Source: Alphaproteobacteria bacterium
GTDB lineage: Bacteria; Pseudomonadota; Alphaproteobacteria; Rhodobacterales; Rhodobacteraceae
Length of the DNA stretch: 7,397 nt
Assembly (NCBI GenBank): GCA_030424705.1
Contig: JAUHWJ010000078.1
Location: 1 to 7,397 of the forward strand
Direction: 5' to 3'
The number at the start of each line of letters is the position of its first letter. The stretch's first letter is position 1. Both the position numbers and the translations under genes were made by a program. This document shows positions 1-6,462 of this stretch, piece by piece. The notes below the pieces were generated by a model. It was given only the letters and a program-made list of their open reading frames with translations, searched no databases and was not told where the DNA came from.

Positions 1-1
1 C

Positions 2-1624
2 GAGGCGGGGGCGCGGGAGGTCGCGCGCATCCTCGCGAAGCGCGGGGTCGCCGCCGTCGCGGTCTGCTTCATGAACGCCTATGTGAACGGCGCGAACGAG
101 AAGCGCATGAAGGAGATCCTTCAGGAGGCGCTCCCGGGCGTGCCCGTCTCCACCTCGTCCGAAGTGCTGCCCGAGATCTTCGAGCATGAGCGTTTTTCCA
201 CCACGGTGGCGAACGCGGCCCTGAGCCCGATCGTCGTCTCCTATGTCAACCGCCTCGGCGACCGGCTGAAGGAGGAGGGCTACAAGCGCGACCTCCTCCT
301 CCTCCATACCGGCGGCGGCGTGATGACGCCCGCGAGCGTGAAGGATTACGCCGCCCGACTCGCCGGCTCCGGCATCGCCGCCGGAGCCATCGCCAGCCGG
401 CACATCGCCATGCTTTGCGGGTTCAGGAACTCCATCGGGCTCGACATGGGCGGCACCTCCACCGACGTCTCGCTCGCCTATGACGGCCAGTCCCGCACGA
501 CGAAGGACTGGTATGTGGAATACGGCTACCCGATCCGCTTCCCCGCCATCGAGGTGCTGACCATCGGCGCAGGCGGCGGCTCGCTCGCCTGGCGGGACGA
601 TGCGGGCTCGCTCCGCAACGGCCCGCAATCCGCCGGCGCCCGGCCCGGCCCGGCCTGCTACGGCGCGGGCGGGACGCAGGCGACGAACACGGACGCGAAC
701 GTGCTTCTCGGCCGGCTCGGAACCAGCCTCGCCGGCGGCAAGGTCATGCTCGACGCCGGGCTCGCCAGGCAGGCGGTCGAGGATACGGTGGCGAAATCCT
801 TCGGGATCGAGGCCCACGCCGCCGCCGATTCCATCCTCCGCGTCGCCAACGCCAACATGTCTGACGCGGTGCGGCTCATCTCCATCGCCCGCGGCTTCGA
901 CCCGCGGGATTTCGCGCTCGTCGCCTTCGGCGGCGCCGGGGCGCTCCACGGCGTCCATGTCGCGCGCGACCTCGCCATTCCCGTCGTCATCGTGCCCCCC
1001 AATCCGGGCGTGACCTCGGCGCTCGGCTGCCTTCTCGTCGACATCCAGCACGACTATTCCGAGAGCTTTCTCCGCGCCGCTTCCGACGTGACGGCGGAGG
1101 AGCTGGAAGCCGCCTTCGCGCGGCTGGAGGAAGAGGCCGCGGCCCGGCTCCATCACGAGGGCGTGGCGGCGGAGAACATCGTCCTCCAGCGGACGGTGGA
1201 CATGATGTATCAGGGCCAGTGGCGCTCCCTCGCCGTCAGCGCGCCGAGCCCGGTGACGGACATCTCCGCCCTCGTCGCCCAGTTCCATCGGGAGCATCAG
1301 CGCGAATACAACTTCCGGAGGGACGGGGCTCCGGTCGGCCTCTTCCGGATCAACCTCACGGCCATCGGCGTCGTCCCGAAGGCCGAGCTTGCGAGCCACG
1401 CGCCGACCGGAAAGACGCCGGCGCCGATCGGCCGGCGCGAGGTCTGGTTCGAGCCCGACGCGCCGACCGACACCCCGATCTATGACCGGTGGGACCTGCC
1501 GGCCGGCTTCCGCTTCGAAGGGCCCGCCGTGCTCGAACAGGTGGACTCCACCGTTCTCGTCCCGCCCGGGGCCTCCGCCGAGGTCGACCCCCGGCTCAAT
1601 CTCATCATCCGCGTGGAGGGCTGA
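2..1624 (+). CDS. hyuA: HyuA-type hydantoinase/oxoprolinase subunit A, 5'-truncated by window edge
   Basis: This is the 3' part (540 residues) of the ATP-binding subunit of the hydantoinase A/5-oxoprolinase superfamily, which uses ATP to open lactam or hydantoin rings or to drive related carboxylations. The frame is open from base 2 and codes for typical family sequence before the first ATG at 71, so that ATG is internal; family members are usually near 690 residues, so roughly the first 150 lie outside. Visible marks are the ASKHA-type phosphate-binding motif GLDMGGTSTDVSL (around 436-475), the glycine-rich IGAGGGS (around 565-585), GPQSAGARPGPACYG (around 622-662), TDANVLLGRL, FGGAGALH and VPPNPGVTSALGC. 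No signal peptide or membrane segment is seen in this part, so a cytoplasmic enzyme is likely. It stops two bases before hyuB, as in an operon. Family assignment is secure; hydantoin, N-methylhydantoin, oxoproline, caprolactam and ketone-type substrates cannot be told apart. Confidence 0.93.
   Translation, partial: EAGAREVARILAKRGVAAVAVCFMNAYVNGANEKRMKEILQEALPGVPVSTSSEVLPEIFEHERFSTTVANAALSPIVVSYVNRLGDRLKEEGYKRDLLLLHTGGGVMTPASVKDYAARLAGSGIAAGAIASRHIAMLCGFRNSIGLDMGGTSTDVSLAYDGQSRTTKDWYVEYGYPIRFPAIEVLTIGAGGGSLAWRDDAGSLRNGPQSAGARPGPACYGAGGTQATNTDANVLLGRLGTSLAGGKVMLDAGLARQAVEDTVAKSFGIEAHAAADSILRVANANMSDAVRLISIARGFDPRDFALVAFGGAGALHGVHVARDLAIPVVIVPPNPGVTSALGCLLVDIQHDYSESFLRAASDVTAEELEAAFARLEEEAAARLHHEGVAAENIVLQRTVDMMYQGQWRSLAVSAPSPVTDISALVAQFHREHQREYNFRRDGAPVGLFRINLTAIGVVPKAELASHAPTGKTPAPIGRREVWFEPDAPTDTPIYDRWDLPAGFRFEGPAVLEQVDSTVLVPPGASAEVDPRLNLIIRVEG
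1615..1620 (+). promoter_or_regulatory. Ribosome binding site of hyuB
   Basis: GGAGGG lies six bases before the ATG at 1627 and inside the last codons of hyuA. It fixes the hyuB start and supports coupled translation of the two subunits; an in-frame start further upstream within hyuA would overlap that gene and has no such site. Confidence 0.7.
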
Positions 1625-1626
1625 AC

Positions 1627-3530
1627 ATGGCGAAGCAGACGCTCGATCCCGTCACCTTCGAGGTGCTGAAGAACTCCTTCATCTCCGCCGTGGACCAGAT
1701 GGGCGAACAGGTGCTCCGCACCTGCTATTCCTTCGTGATCTACAACCGCGACTTCTCCAACGCGCTGCATGACGCGGAGGGGAACTGCATCGCCCAGGGC
1801 AACCAGGACATCGCGGTGCATGTCGGCACCCTCCACTACACCTGCAAGGCGGTGATCGAGGCGTTCCGCGGCCGGATGAAGGAAGGGGACGTCTACGCGA
1901 TCAACGATCCCTATGCCGGCGGCACGCATTTCAGCGACGTGCGCCTCGTCCGCCCGATCTTCCATGAGGGCCGGGTGATCGCCTTCGCGCAGGCGAACGG
2001 CCACTGGTCCGATGTCGGCGGCTCGGTGCCCGGCTCCTTCGACGTGATGGCGCGGGAGATGTTCCGCGAGGGGTTGCGCATCACGCCGGTGAAGCTCTTC
2101 GAGAACAACGCGCTGATCGAGGATGTGGCGACGCTCATCGCGCAGAACAGCCGCGACCCCGCCTCGATCATCGGCGACATGCAGGCCCAGGCGGAGGCGA
2201 CCGCCGTCTGCCAGCGGGACATCCTCCGCCTCGTCGAGAAATACGGGGTCGAGACGGTCGAGACCGGCTTCGCCGAGGTGCAGGACTATGTGGAGCGCGC
2301 CGTGCGCATGCGCCTCGCCGCCCTGCCGGACGGCGAATGGGCGACGCAGGACTTCATCGACCGGGACCCGGCGGGCTCCGAGGGCCTGATCCCCATCAAG
2401 ATCCGCATGACCATCAGGGGCGACAAGGCCTATTACGACTTCGCCGGCAGCCATGACGTGATCGCCTCGATCTACAACTCGGCCGAGGGCGCGACCTTCT
2501 CGGCCGTCGCCGCGGGGATGAAGACCTTCTTCCCCGACCTGCCGCTCAATTCCGGCTTCTACCGCGCCTTCGAGATCACGGCGCCGGAGGGCAGCATCGT
2601 CGATGCGAGATGGCCCGTCGCCGTCACCGGCTTCCTGATGCCGTTCGAGAAGATCATGAACTCGATCTTCGAGATGTGGTCCGACATCATGCCGGAGCGG
2701 ATGCGCGGCTCGCGGGCAAGCCGATCTTCATGTTCTATGACTGGCTGCCGGGCGGCTGGGGCGGGCGGAACGGGAAGGACGGGTCGAACTGCACCACCGC
2801 CTGCTTCGGCACCGGGCTCCAGACCCAGCCCGTCGAGGGGCAGGAGCGGGCGAACCCGATCCGCACGACCGAGTTCCAGATCCTGCGGGATTCGCCCGGC
2901 CCCGGCAAATGGCGGGGCGGCGCGGGCGTGCGGAAGACCTCGATCCTCCTGAACGCGGACAAGGCCGTGCTCTCCTATATCTGCGACCGGGAGCGCGCGG
3001 TCGTCTGGGGTATAAAGGGCGGCCTGCCCTCGATGCCGCACGGCCTCCACATGGTCCGCGCCGGAAAGACCCATGAGGACTGGCTCGGCTCCGTCTTCTC
3101 CGACCTGCCGATGAAGACGGGGGACGTCTTCTCCCGCCCCACGGCGGGCGGCGGCGGCTACGGCGATCCGCTGGAGCGGGATCCGGCGGCGGTGCTGGAG
3201 GACGTGATCGACGATTACGTCTCCGTCGAACGGGCGGCGAAGGATTACGGCGTCGTCATTCGCCCGGTCGATCCGGAGATGCTCGCCTATGAGATCGACG
3301 AGGCGGAGACGGCCAAGGCCCGCGCTTCGATCCGGGCGTCGCGCCGGGAATGGGCGGAGGCCGATCCGGAGCAGGTGGCGGCGGACTACAAGGCCGGGAA
3401 GATCGACCGGCTGGACGCCGTGCGCCGCTACGCCGTGATCCTCGACTGGGAGAGCGGGGAGGTCCTGCCGAAGAGCACCGAGCAGTTCCGGGAGATGTTC
3501 CGGATCCGCACCGTGGCGGGCTGGGCGTGA
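1627..3530 (+). pseudogene. hyuB: HyuB-type hydantoinase/oxoprolinase subunit B, frameshifted
   Basis: HyuB is the partner subunit of HyuA in ATP-dependent hydantoinases, oxoprolinases and caprolactamase-like enzymes. From ATG 1627 the protein follows the family: DPVTFEVLKNSF at the start, the NDPYAGGTHFSDV metal-site region (around 1903-1941), HWSDVGGSVPGS, then NSGFYRAFEITAPEG. Agreement holds up to SDIMPERM (about 2701). From there this frame gives arginine/serine-rich nonsense to a TGA at 2950-2952, for a 441-residue product. Family sequence resumes in another frame at about 2700-2703 with DARLAGKPIFMFYDW, then GGWGGRNGKDG, GPGKWRGGAGVRK, GGGGYGDPLERD and a normal C-terminus stopping at 3530. 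Family members usually carry some 15-20 more residues between PERM and DAR (an FNLEYLLVGGRD-like stretch, from memory), so the break looks like an out-of-frame deletion rather than one miscalled base. The gene is probably inactive; if the deletion were an assembly error it would be an ordinary hyuB. Confidence 0.9.
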
Positions 3531-3579
3531 CCGGGGCTCCTGCGGCGCCGCTTCGGGGCGCGACCTCTCGGCGGGCCGA

Positions 3580-4485
3580 TTGACCGCCGCCGCGCATCCG
3601 GTCAAACGCCGCGACGCCGCGAACCTTCTCGGCGCCGCGGCGCTCTATGGCGGGGTGTTCCCGATCAACCGGCTCGCCGCGGAGGCGGGCTGGCCGGCTG
3701 TGGCCTTCGCGCTCTGGCCGGCGGCGGCGGCCGGCCTCGCGCTCCTTCTCCTTGTGCTCCTGCGCGGTGAGGCGCGCGGAGTGGGGAGGCGCCATGTCGT
3801 CGCCTGGCTGGCGCTGGGAGGGCTCGTGATCGGCGCGCCCATCGGCATCCTCGTCGAGGCGGCGAAGCATCTCGACGCCTCGATCCTCACGCTCGTGCTC
3901 TGCCTCTCGCCGATCCTCACCCTCGTCATCGCCGCGTCTACTGGCTCGGAACCGTTCGACAGGCGCGTGCTCCTCGGCATGCTGCTCGGGACTGCCGGGA
4001 TCGCACTGATCGTCTGGCCGGAAAGCGGCGTTATCGTGGCGGGGAATGTCAAATGGTTCCTGCTCGCGCTGATCGCACCGGCCATGTTCGCCCTCGCGAA
4101 CAACTGCGCGGTTTGGCTTCGACCGCCCGCCGCCTCCGCCCTTGTCATGGCGACCGGCACACTCCTCGGCGGCGCCCTGATCGCTGTGATCATTGCGCTC
4201 GTGATCGGCGCCCCGCTTGCGCCGGCGGAGCCCGGGGCCGGGCATGTACCGCCCTTCGTCCTCGCTTCGTTGCTGAACACCCTCTTCTATCCGCTCTTTT
4301 TCTTGATCGTCGCGGCAATTGGAGCGGCGAGGTTCTCGATCTTCAACTATCTTGCGGTTGCGGCGGGGATTCTCTGGAGCATGGCGGCATTTGGAGAAGA
4401 CCCGGCGCCAGCCTTCTGGGCCGCGGGGACACTGATGCTCCTCGGGATGCATATAGCGCTCAGACCACGGGCGTCAGTCCGGTGA
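3580..4485 (+). CDS. EamA/DMT-superfamily transporter
   Basis: A 301-residue, very hydrophobic protein with the layout of drug/metabolite transporters: two EamA halves of about five helices each in the inner membrane. Likely helices lie near residues 15-33, 38-62, 72-92, 98-117, 128-147, 158-180, 185-210, 222-240, 245-265 and 275-293. The ends of the helix 3-4 loop (AKHLDASILTLVLCLSPILT) and the C-terminal FSIFNYLAVAAGILW region are EamA-like. The only start available is TTG 3580: the frame has a stop at 3436-3438 and no ATG, GTG or TTG in between. No strong ribosome site is visible (only GGCGGG nearby). It begins 49 bases after hyuB with no terminator between, so co-transcription is plausible, and a role in moving the HyuAB substrate or product is an inference. 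Synonymous positions become less GC-biased in the second half (after about 3940). The substrate is unknown. Confidence 0.85.
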   Translation: MTAAAHPVKRRDAANLLGAAALYGGVFPINRLAAEAGWPAVAFALWPAAAAGLALLLLVLLRGEARGVGRRHVVAWLALGGLVIGAPIGILVEAAKHLDASILTLVLCLSPILTLVIAASTGSEPFDRRVLLGMLLGTAGIALIVWPESGVIVAGNVKWFLLALIAPAMFALANNCAVWLRPPAASALVMATGTLLGGALIAVIIALVIGAPLAPAEPGAGHVPPFVLASLLNTLFYPLFFLIVAAIGAARFSIFNYLAVAAGILWSMAAFGEDPAPAFWAAGTLMLLGMHIALRPRASVR

Positions 4486-4570
4486 CGCGGTGCTCAGGAC
4501 CATTTGTCCACCCCACCGGCGCCAAGTTGATGTTCGCCGCCGATTTTGGGCGCTTTAGGCGGGTTCGGTA

Positions 4571-4690
4571 TCAGCCTTTACCAAGTCTGCCGAGGCTTTC
4601 GAGCACGTCGCCGACATGGGCTTCGAGCACCTTCTGGATCAGCGCCGGCGCGACGACTCTGTAAGTCAAGACCGGCTTGAGCGCGATTGG
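4571..4690 (-). pseudogene. Unassigned C-terminal coding remnant
   Basis: On the minus strand a frame ending in TGA (4571-4573) reads KPVLTYRVVAPALIQKVLEA followed by HVGDVLESLGRLGKG. The regular helix-like pattern and the sharp end suggest a true C-terminus, probably of a mobile-element protein given the surroundings. I cannot name the family. No start is visible, and upstream (towards 4710) the frame runs into the IS6 remnant, so at best this is a 3' fragment. Chance remains possible. Confidence 0.3.
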
Positions 4691-4703
4691 TGCTGTTCGT
4701 AGC
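4689..4703 (+). repeat. Possible IS6-family left terminal repeat
   Basis: GGTGCTGTTCGTAGC resembles the GGCACTGTTGC / GGTTCTGTTGC ends of IS6/IS26 elements and sits 9 bases before the decayed start of the IS6-like reading frame, where such an end would be expected. No matching right end survives in the window, so the call rests on resemblance and position. Confidence 0.35.
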
Positions 4704-4711
4704 GTCCTCCA

Positions 4712-4909
4712 ATCAGCAGGCCCAGCCCTTTCCGCTACTCAAAGACCAGACCGGCGATCATCCCCCTGGCGGTGATCATTTATGCCCGCTTCCCGCTCTC
4801 GCTGCGGAACGTCGAGGACCTCCTCCATGAGCGCGGGATCGACGTGAACCATGAGACAGTCCGCTTCTAGTGGAACGGCTTCGACCCGATGTTCGCCGCG
4901 GACATCTGG
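4712..4909 (+). pseudogene. IS6-family transposase, 5' remnant with internal stop
   Basis: The frame containing 4739 reads SRPSPFRYSKTRPAIIPLAV then YARFPLSLRNVEDLLHERGI and DVNHETVRF, the N-terminal helix-turn-helix region of IS6/IS240-type transposases (family pattern: FK...P.II..AV..Y.RF.LS.R.VE.LL.ERG...ETVR.W). The expected ATG reads ATC (4712-4714). A TAG at 4868-4870 interrupts the frame where the family has Trp after VRF; beyond it WNGFDPMFAADI still matches. Similarity ends at about 4906-4910, so the catalytic DDE domain is absent and roughly three quarters of the gene is gone. It abuts an IS3-type orfA fragment in opposite orientation. No functional product is expected. Confidence 0.75.
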
Positions 4910-4931
4910 CGCCGAGGTGGCGTCGGATGCG

Positions 4932-5024
4932 CGCCTTCCGGCAGACCTCGGCCATCGGCGTGCGCTCCTCGCCCTGCTTCAGAATGAATGCCTTTTGCGC
5001 CTCCGTGAACTTCGATCTCTTCAT
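4932..5024 (-). pseudogene. IS3-family transposase OrfA, N-terminal remnant
   Basis: On the minus strand from ATG 5024 the protein starts MKRSKFTEAQKAFILKQGEE then RTPMAEVCRKA, the classic beginning of IS3-family OrfA helix-turn-helix proteins, which normally continue with GIS..T.Y.WKKKY. Here, after about 31 residues, the sequence turns into RIRRHLGARCP, which is not family sequence, so the gene is cut at about 4931 next to the IS6 remnant. The rest of orfA and all of orfB are absent. A terminal-repeat-like sequence lies 79 bases upstream at 5079-5103. Confidence 0.8.
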
Positions 5025-5053
5025 CGTCTTCCTCCGTCTCCAGGTCTGATCCT

Positions 5054-5073
5054 AAGCTGGAAAATTCCAGCTT
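5054..5073. repeat. Near-perfect short inverted repeat
   Basis: AAGCTGGAA and TTCCAGCTT are separated by AA, giving 18 paired bases in 20. It sits in the leader of the IS3-type orfA remnant, between its terminal repeat and its start codon, and could be an operator-like site for that element's expression or simply part of its end structure. With almost no loop it is a poor terminator. Confidence 0.6.
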
Positions 5074-5078
5074 GGTTC

Positions 5079-5103
5079 GGTCCGGAAACCGGGAAGCAGG
5101 TCA
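5079..5103 (-). repeat. Terminal inverted repeat of the truncated IS3-type element
   Basis: Read inward on the minus strand this begins TGACCTGCTTCCCGGTTTCC and continues to GGACC. It begins with the TG expected of IS3-family ends and matches 16 of 25 positions with the IS3-like end at 7312-7336. It marks the orfA-side end of the element; serine-recombinase coding sequence begins immediately outside it. Confidence 0.55.
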
Positions 5104-5419
5104 AGGCCAGGTCAACCCCAACCTCGCCGAACTGTACCGCGAGAAAGTCGCGAAGCTTGGCGACGCTCTGAAAGATCCGGCGATCCGGGACGAGGCGCTC
5201 AACGTCTTGCGCGGCCTGATCGAGCGCGTCACGCCAACGCATGATGGTGGAGAGTGGAGGGTCGAACTCGACGGCGAGATCGTCTTGCTCATCGTTCTCG
5301 GACTGACCTACCGGAGGATCGATGCCGCCGCGGGGGACGCTATCCGAAGTTCGGTGAAAGTGGTTGCGGGGGCTCGATACCAACGATGCTTGCTTGATGT
5401 CTGTCACGCAACTGCGTGA
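5104..5419 (+). pseudogene. Large serine recombinase, C-terminal fragment
   Basis: The frame from about 5114 reads NPNLAELYREKVAKLGDALK, then RDEALNVLRGLIERVTP and GGEWRVELDGEI, the C-terminal region of large serine recombinases of the resolvase/invertase type, where family members have HPNLAELYR...EALEILRGLIERI...ELVGEI. The tail SSVKVVAGARYQRCLLDVCH also resembles the usual end of these proteins. The catalytic serine domain, the recombinase domain and the zinc ribbon are all missing: the fragment starts directly outside the IS3-type terminal repeat, which suggests that element inserted into the gene or cut it. About 100 residues remain, too few for recombination. The frame opens upstream only through non-homologous IS sequence (TTG at 5072), so no genuine start exists. 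Confidence 0.75.
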
Positions 5420-5420
5420 C
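5403..5420. repeat. Perfect 8-bp inverted repeat at the recombinase stop
   Basis: GTCACGCA, a two-base spacer AC, then TGCGTGAC. The right arm contains the recombinase stop codon. An AT-rich stretch (GATTTTCAAAT) follows, so weak terminator activity is conceivable, but the loop is too short for a good hairpin. It may instead mark the end of a former element, because IS5-type sequence begins about 12 bases later. Confidence 0.5.
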
Positions 5421-5431
5421 GATTTTCAAAT

Positions 5432-5568
5432 AGGTTGACGGTCCGCGCCGCCGTCGAGCATGTCTTCGCGCATCAGAAGGCCCGGTTCGGCCTCTTCATC
5501 CGGACCATAGGCCTCGCGCGGGCAGAGGCGAAACTGACCCTCGCCAACATCACCTACAACATGAACAG
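5432..5568 (+). pseudogene. IS5-family transposase C-terminus, left part (interrupted)
   Basis: This frame reads TVRAAVEHVFAHQKARFGLF then IRTIGLARAEAKLTLANITY and NMN, the C-terminal end of an IS5-family DDE transposase. The R-(3)-E-(6)-K part of the family's catalytic signature is present (RAAVEHVFAHQK, with E the catalytic glutamate). The conserved Tyr expected three residues before that Arg reads Leu, right at the left edge of homology, so the break is at about 5432. Everything upstream, including both catalytic Asp residues, is missing. The reading frame is interrupted after the second base of an AGG codon (AG at 5567-5568) by the IS3 element and resumes at 6863. Confidence 0.85.
5566..5568. 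repeat. Target site duplication, left copy (CAG)
   Basis: CAG here and CAG at 6860-6862 flank the 5569-6859 element directly. Keeping one copy restores the IS5 transposase frame, which is strong support for a 3-bp duplication, the usual size for IS3 elements (3-5 bp). Confidence 0.8.
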
Positions 5569-5592
5569 AGAGGTGGCTCGGTTTGTCTGAAC
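5569..5592 (+). repeat. Inverted repeat, orfB-side end of the IS3 element
   Basis: Reading inward it begins AGAGGTGGCTCGG (13 bases identical to the other end), then TTTG, then TCTGAAC (7 identical), giving 20 of 24 matches. A further shared CTGAGTGG lies slightly inside both ends, at about 5609-5616 here. Confidence 0.85.
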
Positions 5593-5631
5593 ACCGTCCG
5601 GGGTGTTTCTGAGTGGATCGGCCGCCCCCTT

Positions 5632-6462
5632 TCAGGCTGCCGCCGGGATTGGCGTCGCCAAGTTGATGTATGCCTGATCGGGGGTTTTCCCGCCAAGCGA
5701 TGAATGCGGCCTCTTGCTGTTGTAGAAACCGAGATACCGGCTGATCGAAGCGCGGGCTTCGGAGACGCCGGCGTAGGCTCGGAGATAGACCTCCTCGTAT
5801 TTGATCTTCCGCCAGAGCCGTTCGACGAAGACGTTGTCGCGCCAGGCGCCCTTGCCGTCCATGCTGATCCCGATCTCGGCGGCCTTCAGCACCTTGGTGA
5901 AGTCGGTAGAGGTGAACTGGCTTCCCTGTTCCGTATTGAAGATCTCCGGCTTGCCGTGCCGGGCGAGCGCCTCCTCCAGGGCTTCGACGCAGAAGTCCGC
6001 CGACAGCGTGATTGAGAGCCGCCAGGCCAGCACCTTGCGGCTGAACCAGTCGACGATGGCGACGAGATAGACGAACCCCCGCGCCATGGGCACGTAGGTG
6101 ATGTCGGTCGCCCATACCTGGTTGGGCCGCGTCACCGCCAGGTTGCGCAGCAGGTATGGATAGATCTTGTGCCCCGGCGCCGGCTCCGACGTGTTCGGCC
6201 GCCGGTAGACTGCCTCGACGCCCATCTTTCTCATCAGCGTCGCAACATGCCTGCGGCCTACCTCGCGGCCTTCCGCCTTCAGCATGTCCCGCAGCATCCG
6301 GCTGCCGGCGAACGGATGATCGAGGTGCAATTCGTCTATGCGCCGCATCAGCGCCAGGTCGGCCTCCGAGGTCGGGCGGGCCAGATAGTAGACGCTGCCC
6401 CGGCTGATCCCGAGCGCCTTCGCTTGCCCGCTCAGCGGCAGTCCATGGGACCTGTCGATCAT
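5632..6462 (-). CDS. IS3-family transposase OrfB (rve integrase core), catalytic Asp changed to Glu
   Basis: This 276-residue protein carries the catalytic DDE domain of an IS3 element. Order of domains: N-terminal HTH_21-type region with HPFAGSRMLRDML (residues 49-61), GRRHVATLMRKMGVEAVYRR (69-88), then the rve core. The first Asp is D120 in WATDITY; the third acidic residue is E214 in VFVERLW. The second Asp normally sits in NTDQGSQF; here it reads NTEQGSQF with E178 (codon GAA, 5931-5929). Exactly 35 residues separate 178 and 214, matching DD(35)E, so the alignment is sure. The C-terminal RPHSSLGGKTPDQAY is intact. Its ATG overlaps the orfA stop as ATGA, but the frame stays open upstream, as expected if the active form is a -1 frameshift OrfAB fusion of about 379 residues. 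A DDE-to-DEE change generally weakens or abolishes transposition, so the protein may be inactive. Confidence 0.93.
   Translation of the reverse strand: MIDRSHGLPLSGQAKALGISRGSVYYLARPTSEADLALMRRIDELHLDHPFAGSRMLRDMLKAEGREVGRRHVATLMRKMGVEAVYRRPNTSEPAPGHKIYPYLLRNLAVTRPNQVWATDITYVPMARGFVYLVAIVDWFSRKVLAWRLSITLSADFCVEALEEALARHGKPEIFNTEQGSQFTSTDFTKVLKAAEIGISMDGKGAWRDNVFVERLWRKIKYEEVYLRAYAGVSEARASISRYLGFYNSKRPHSSLGGKTPDQAYINLATPIPAAA

Noticed and set aside
71..73. ATG at 71 as the start of hyuA
   Set aside because: The same frame is open back to base 2 and codes for family-like sequence ending in VAVCFMNAY, so this Met is internal and the gene begins outside the window.
2559..3605. Long minus-strand open frame opposite hyuB
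   Set aside because: It is Arg/Ala/Pro-rich, matches no family and lies antisense to well-conserved HyuB sequence; it reflects high GC third positions.
3256..4452. Long minus-strand open frame opposite the transporter
   Set aside because: Its low-complexity Arg/Glu/Gly composition and position opposite a clear EamA membrane protein mark it as a shadow.
5426..6115. Second minus-strand frame inside the IS3 element
   Set aside because: It overlaps the conserved OrfB catalytic domain in another frame and also runs through the element end into IS5 sequence; no family features.
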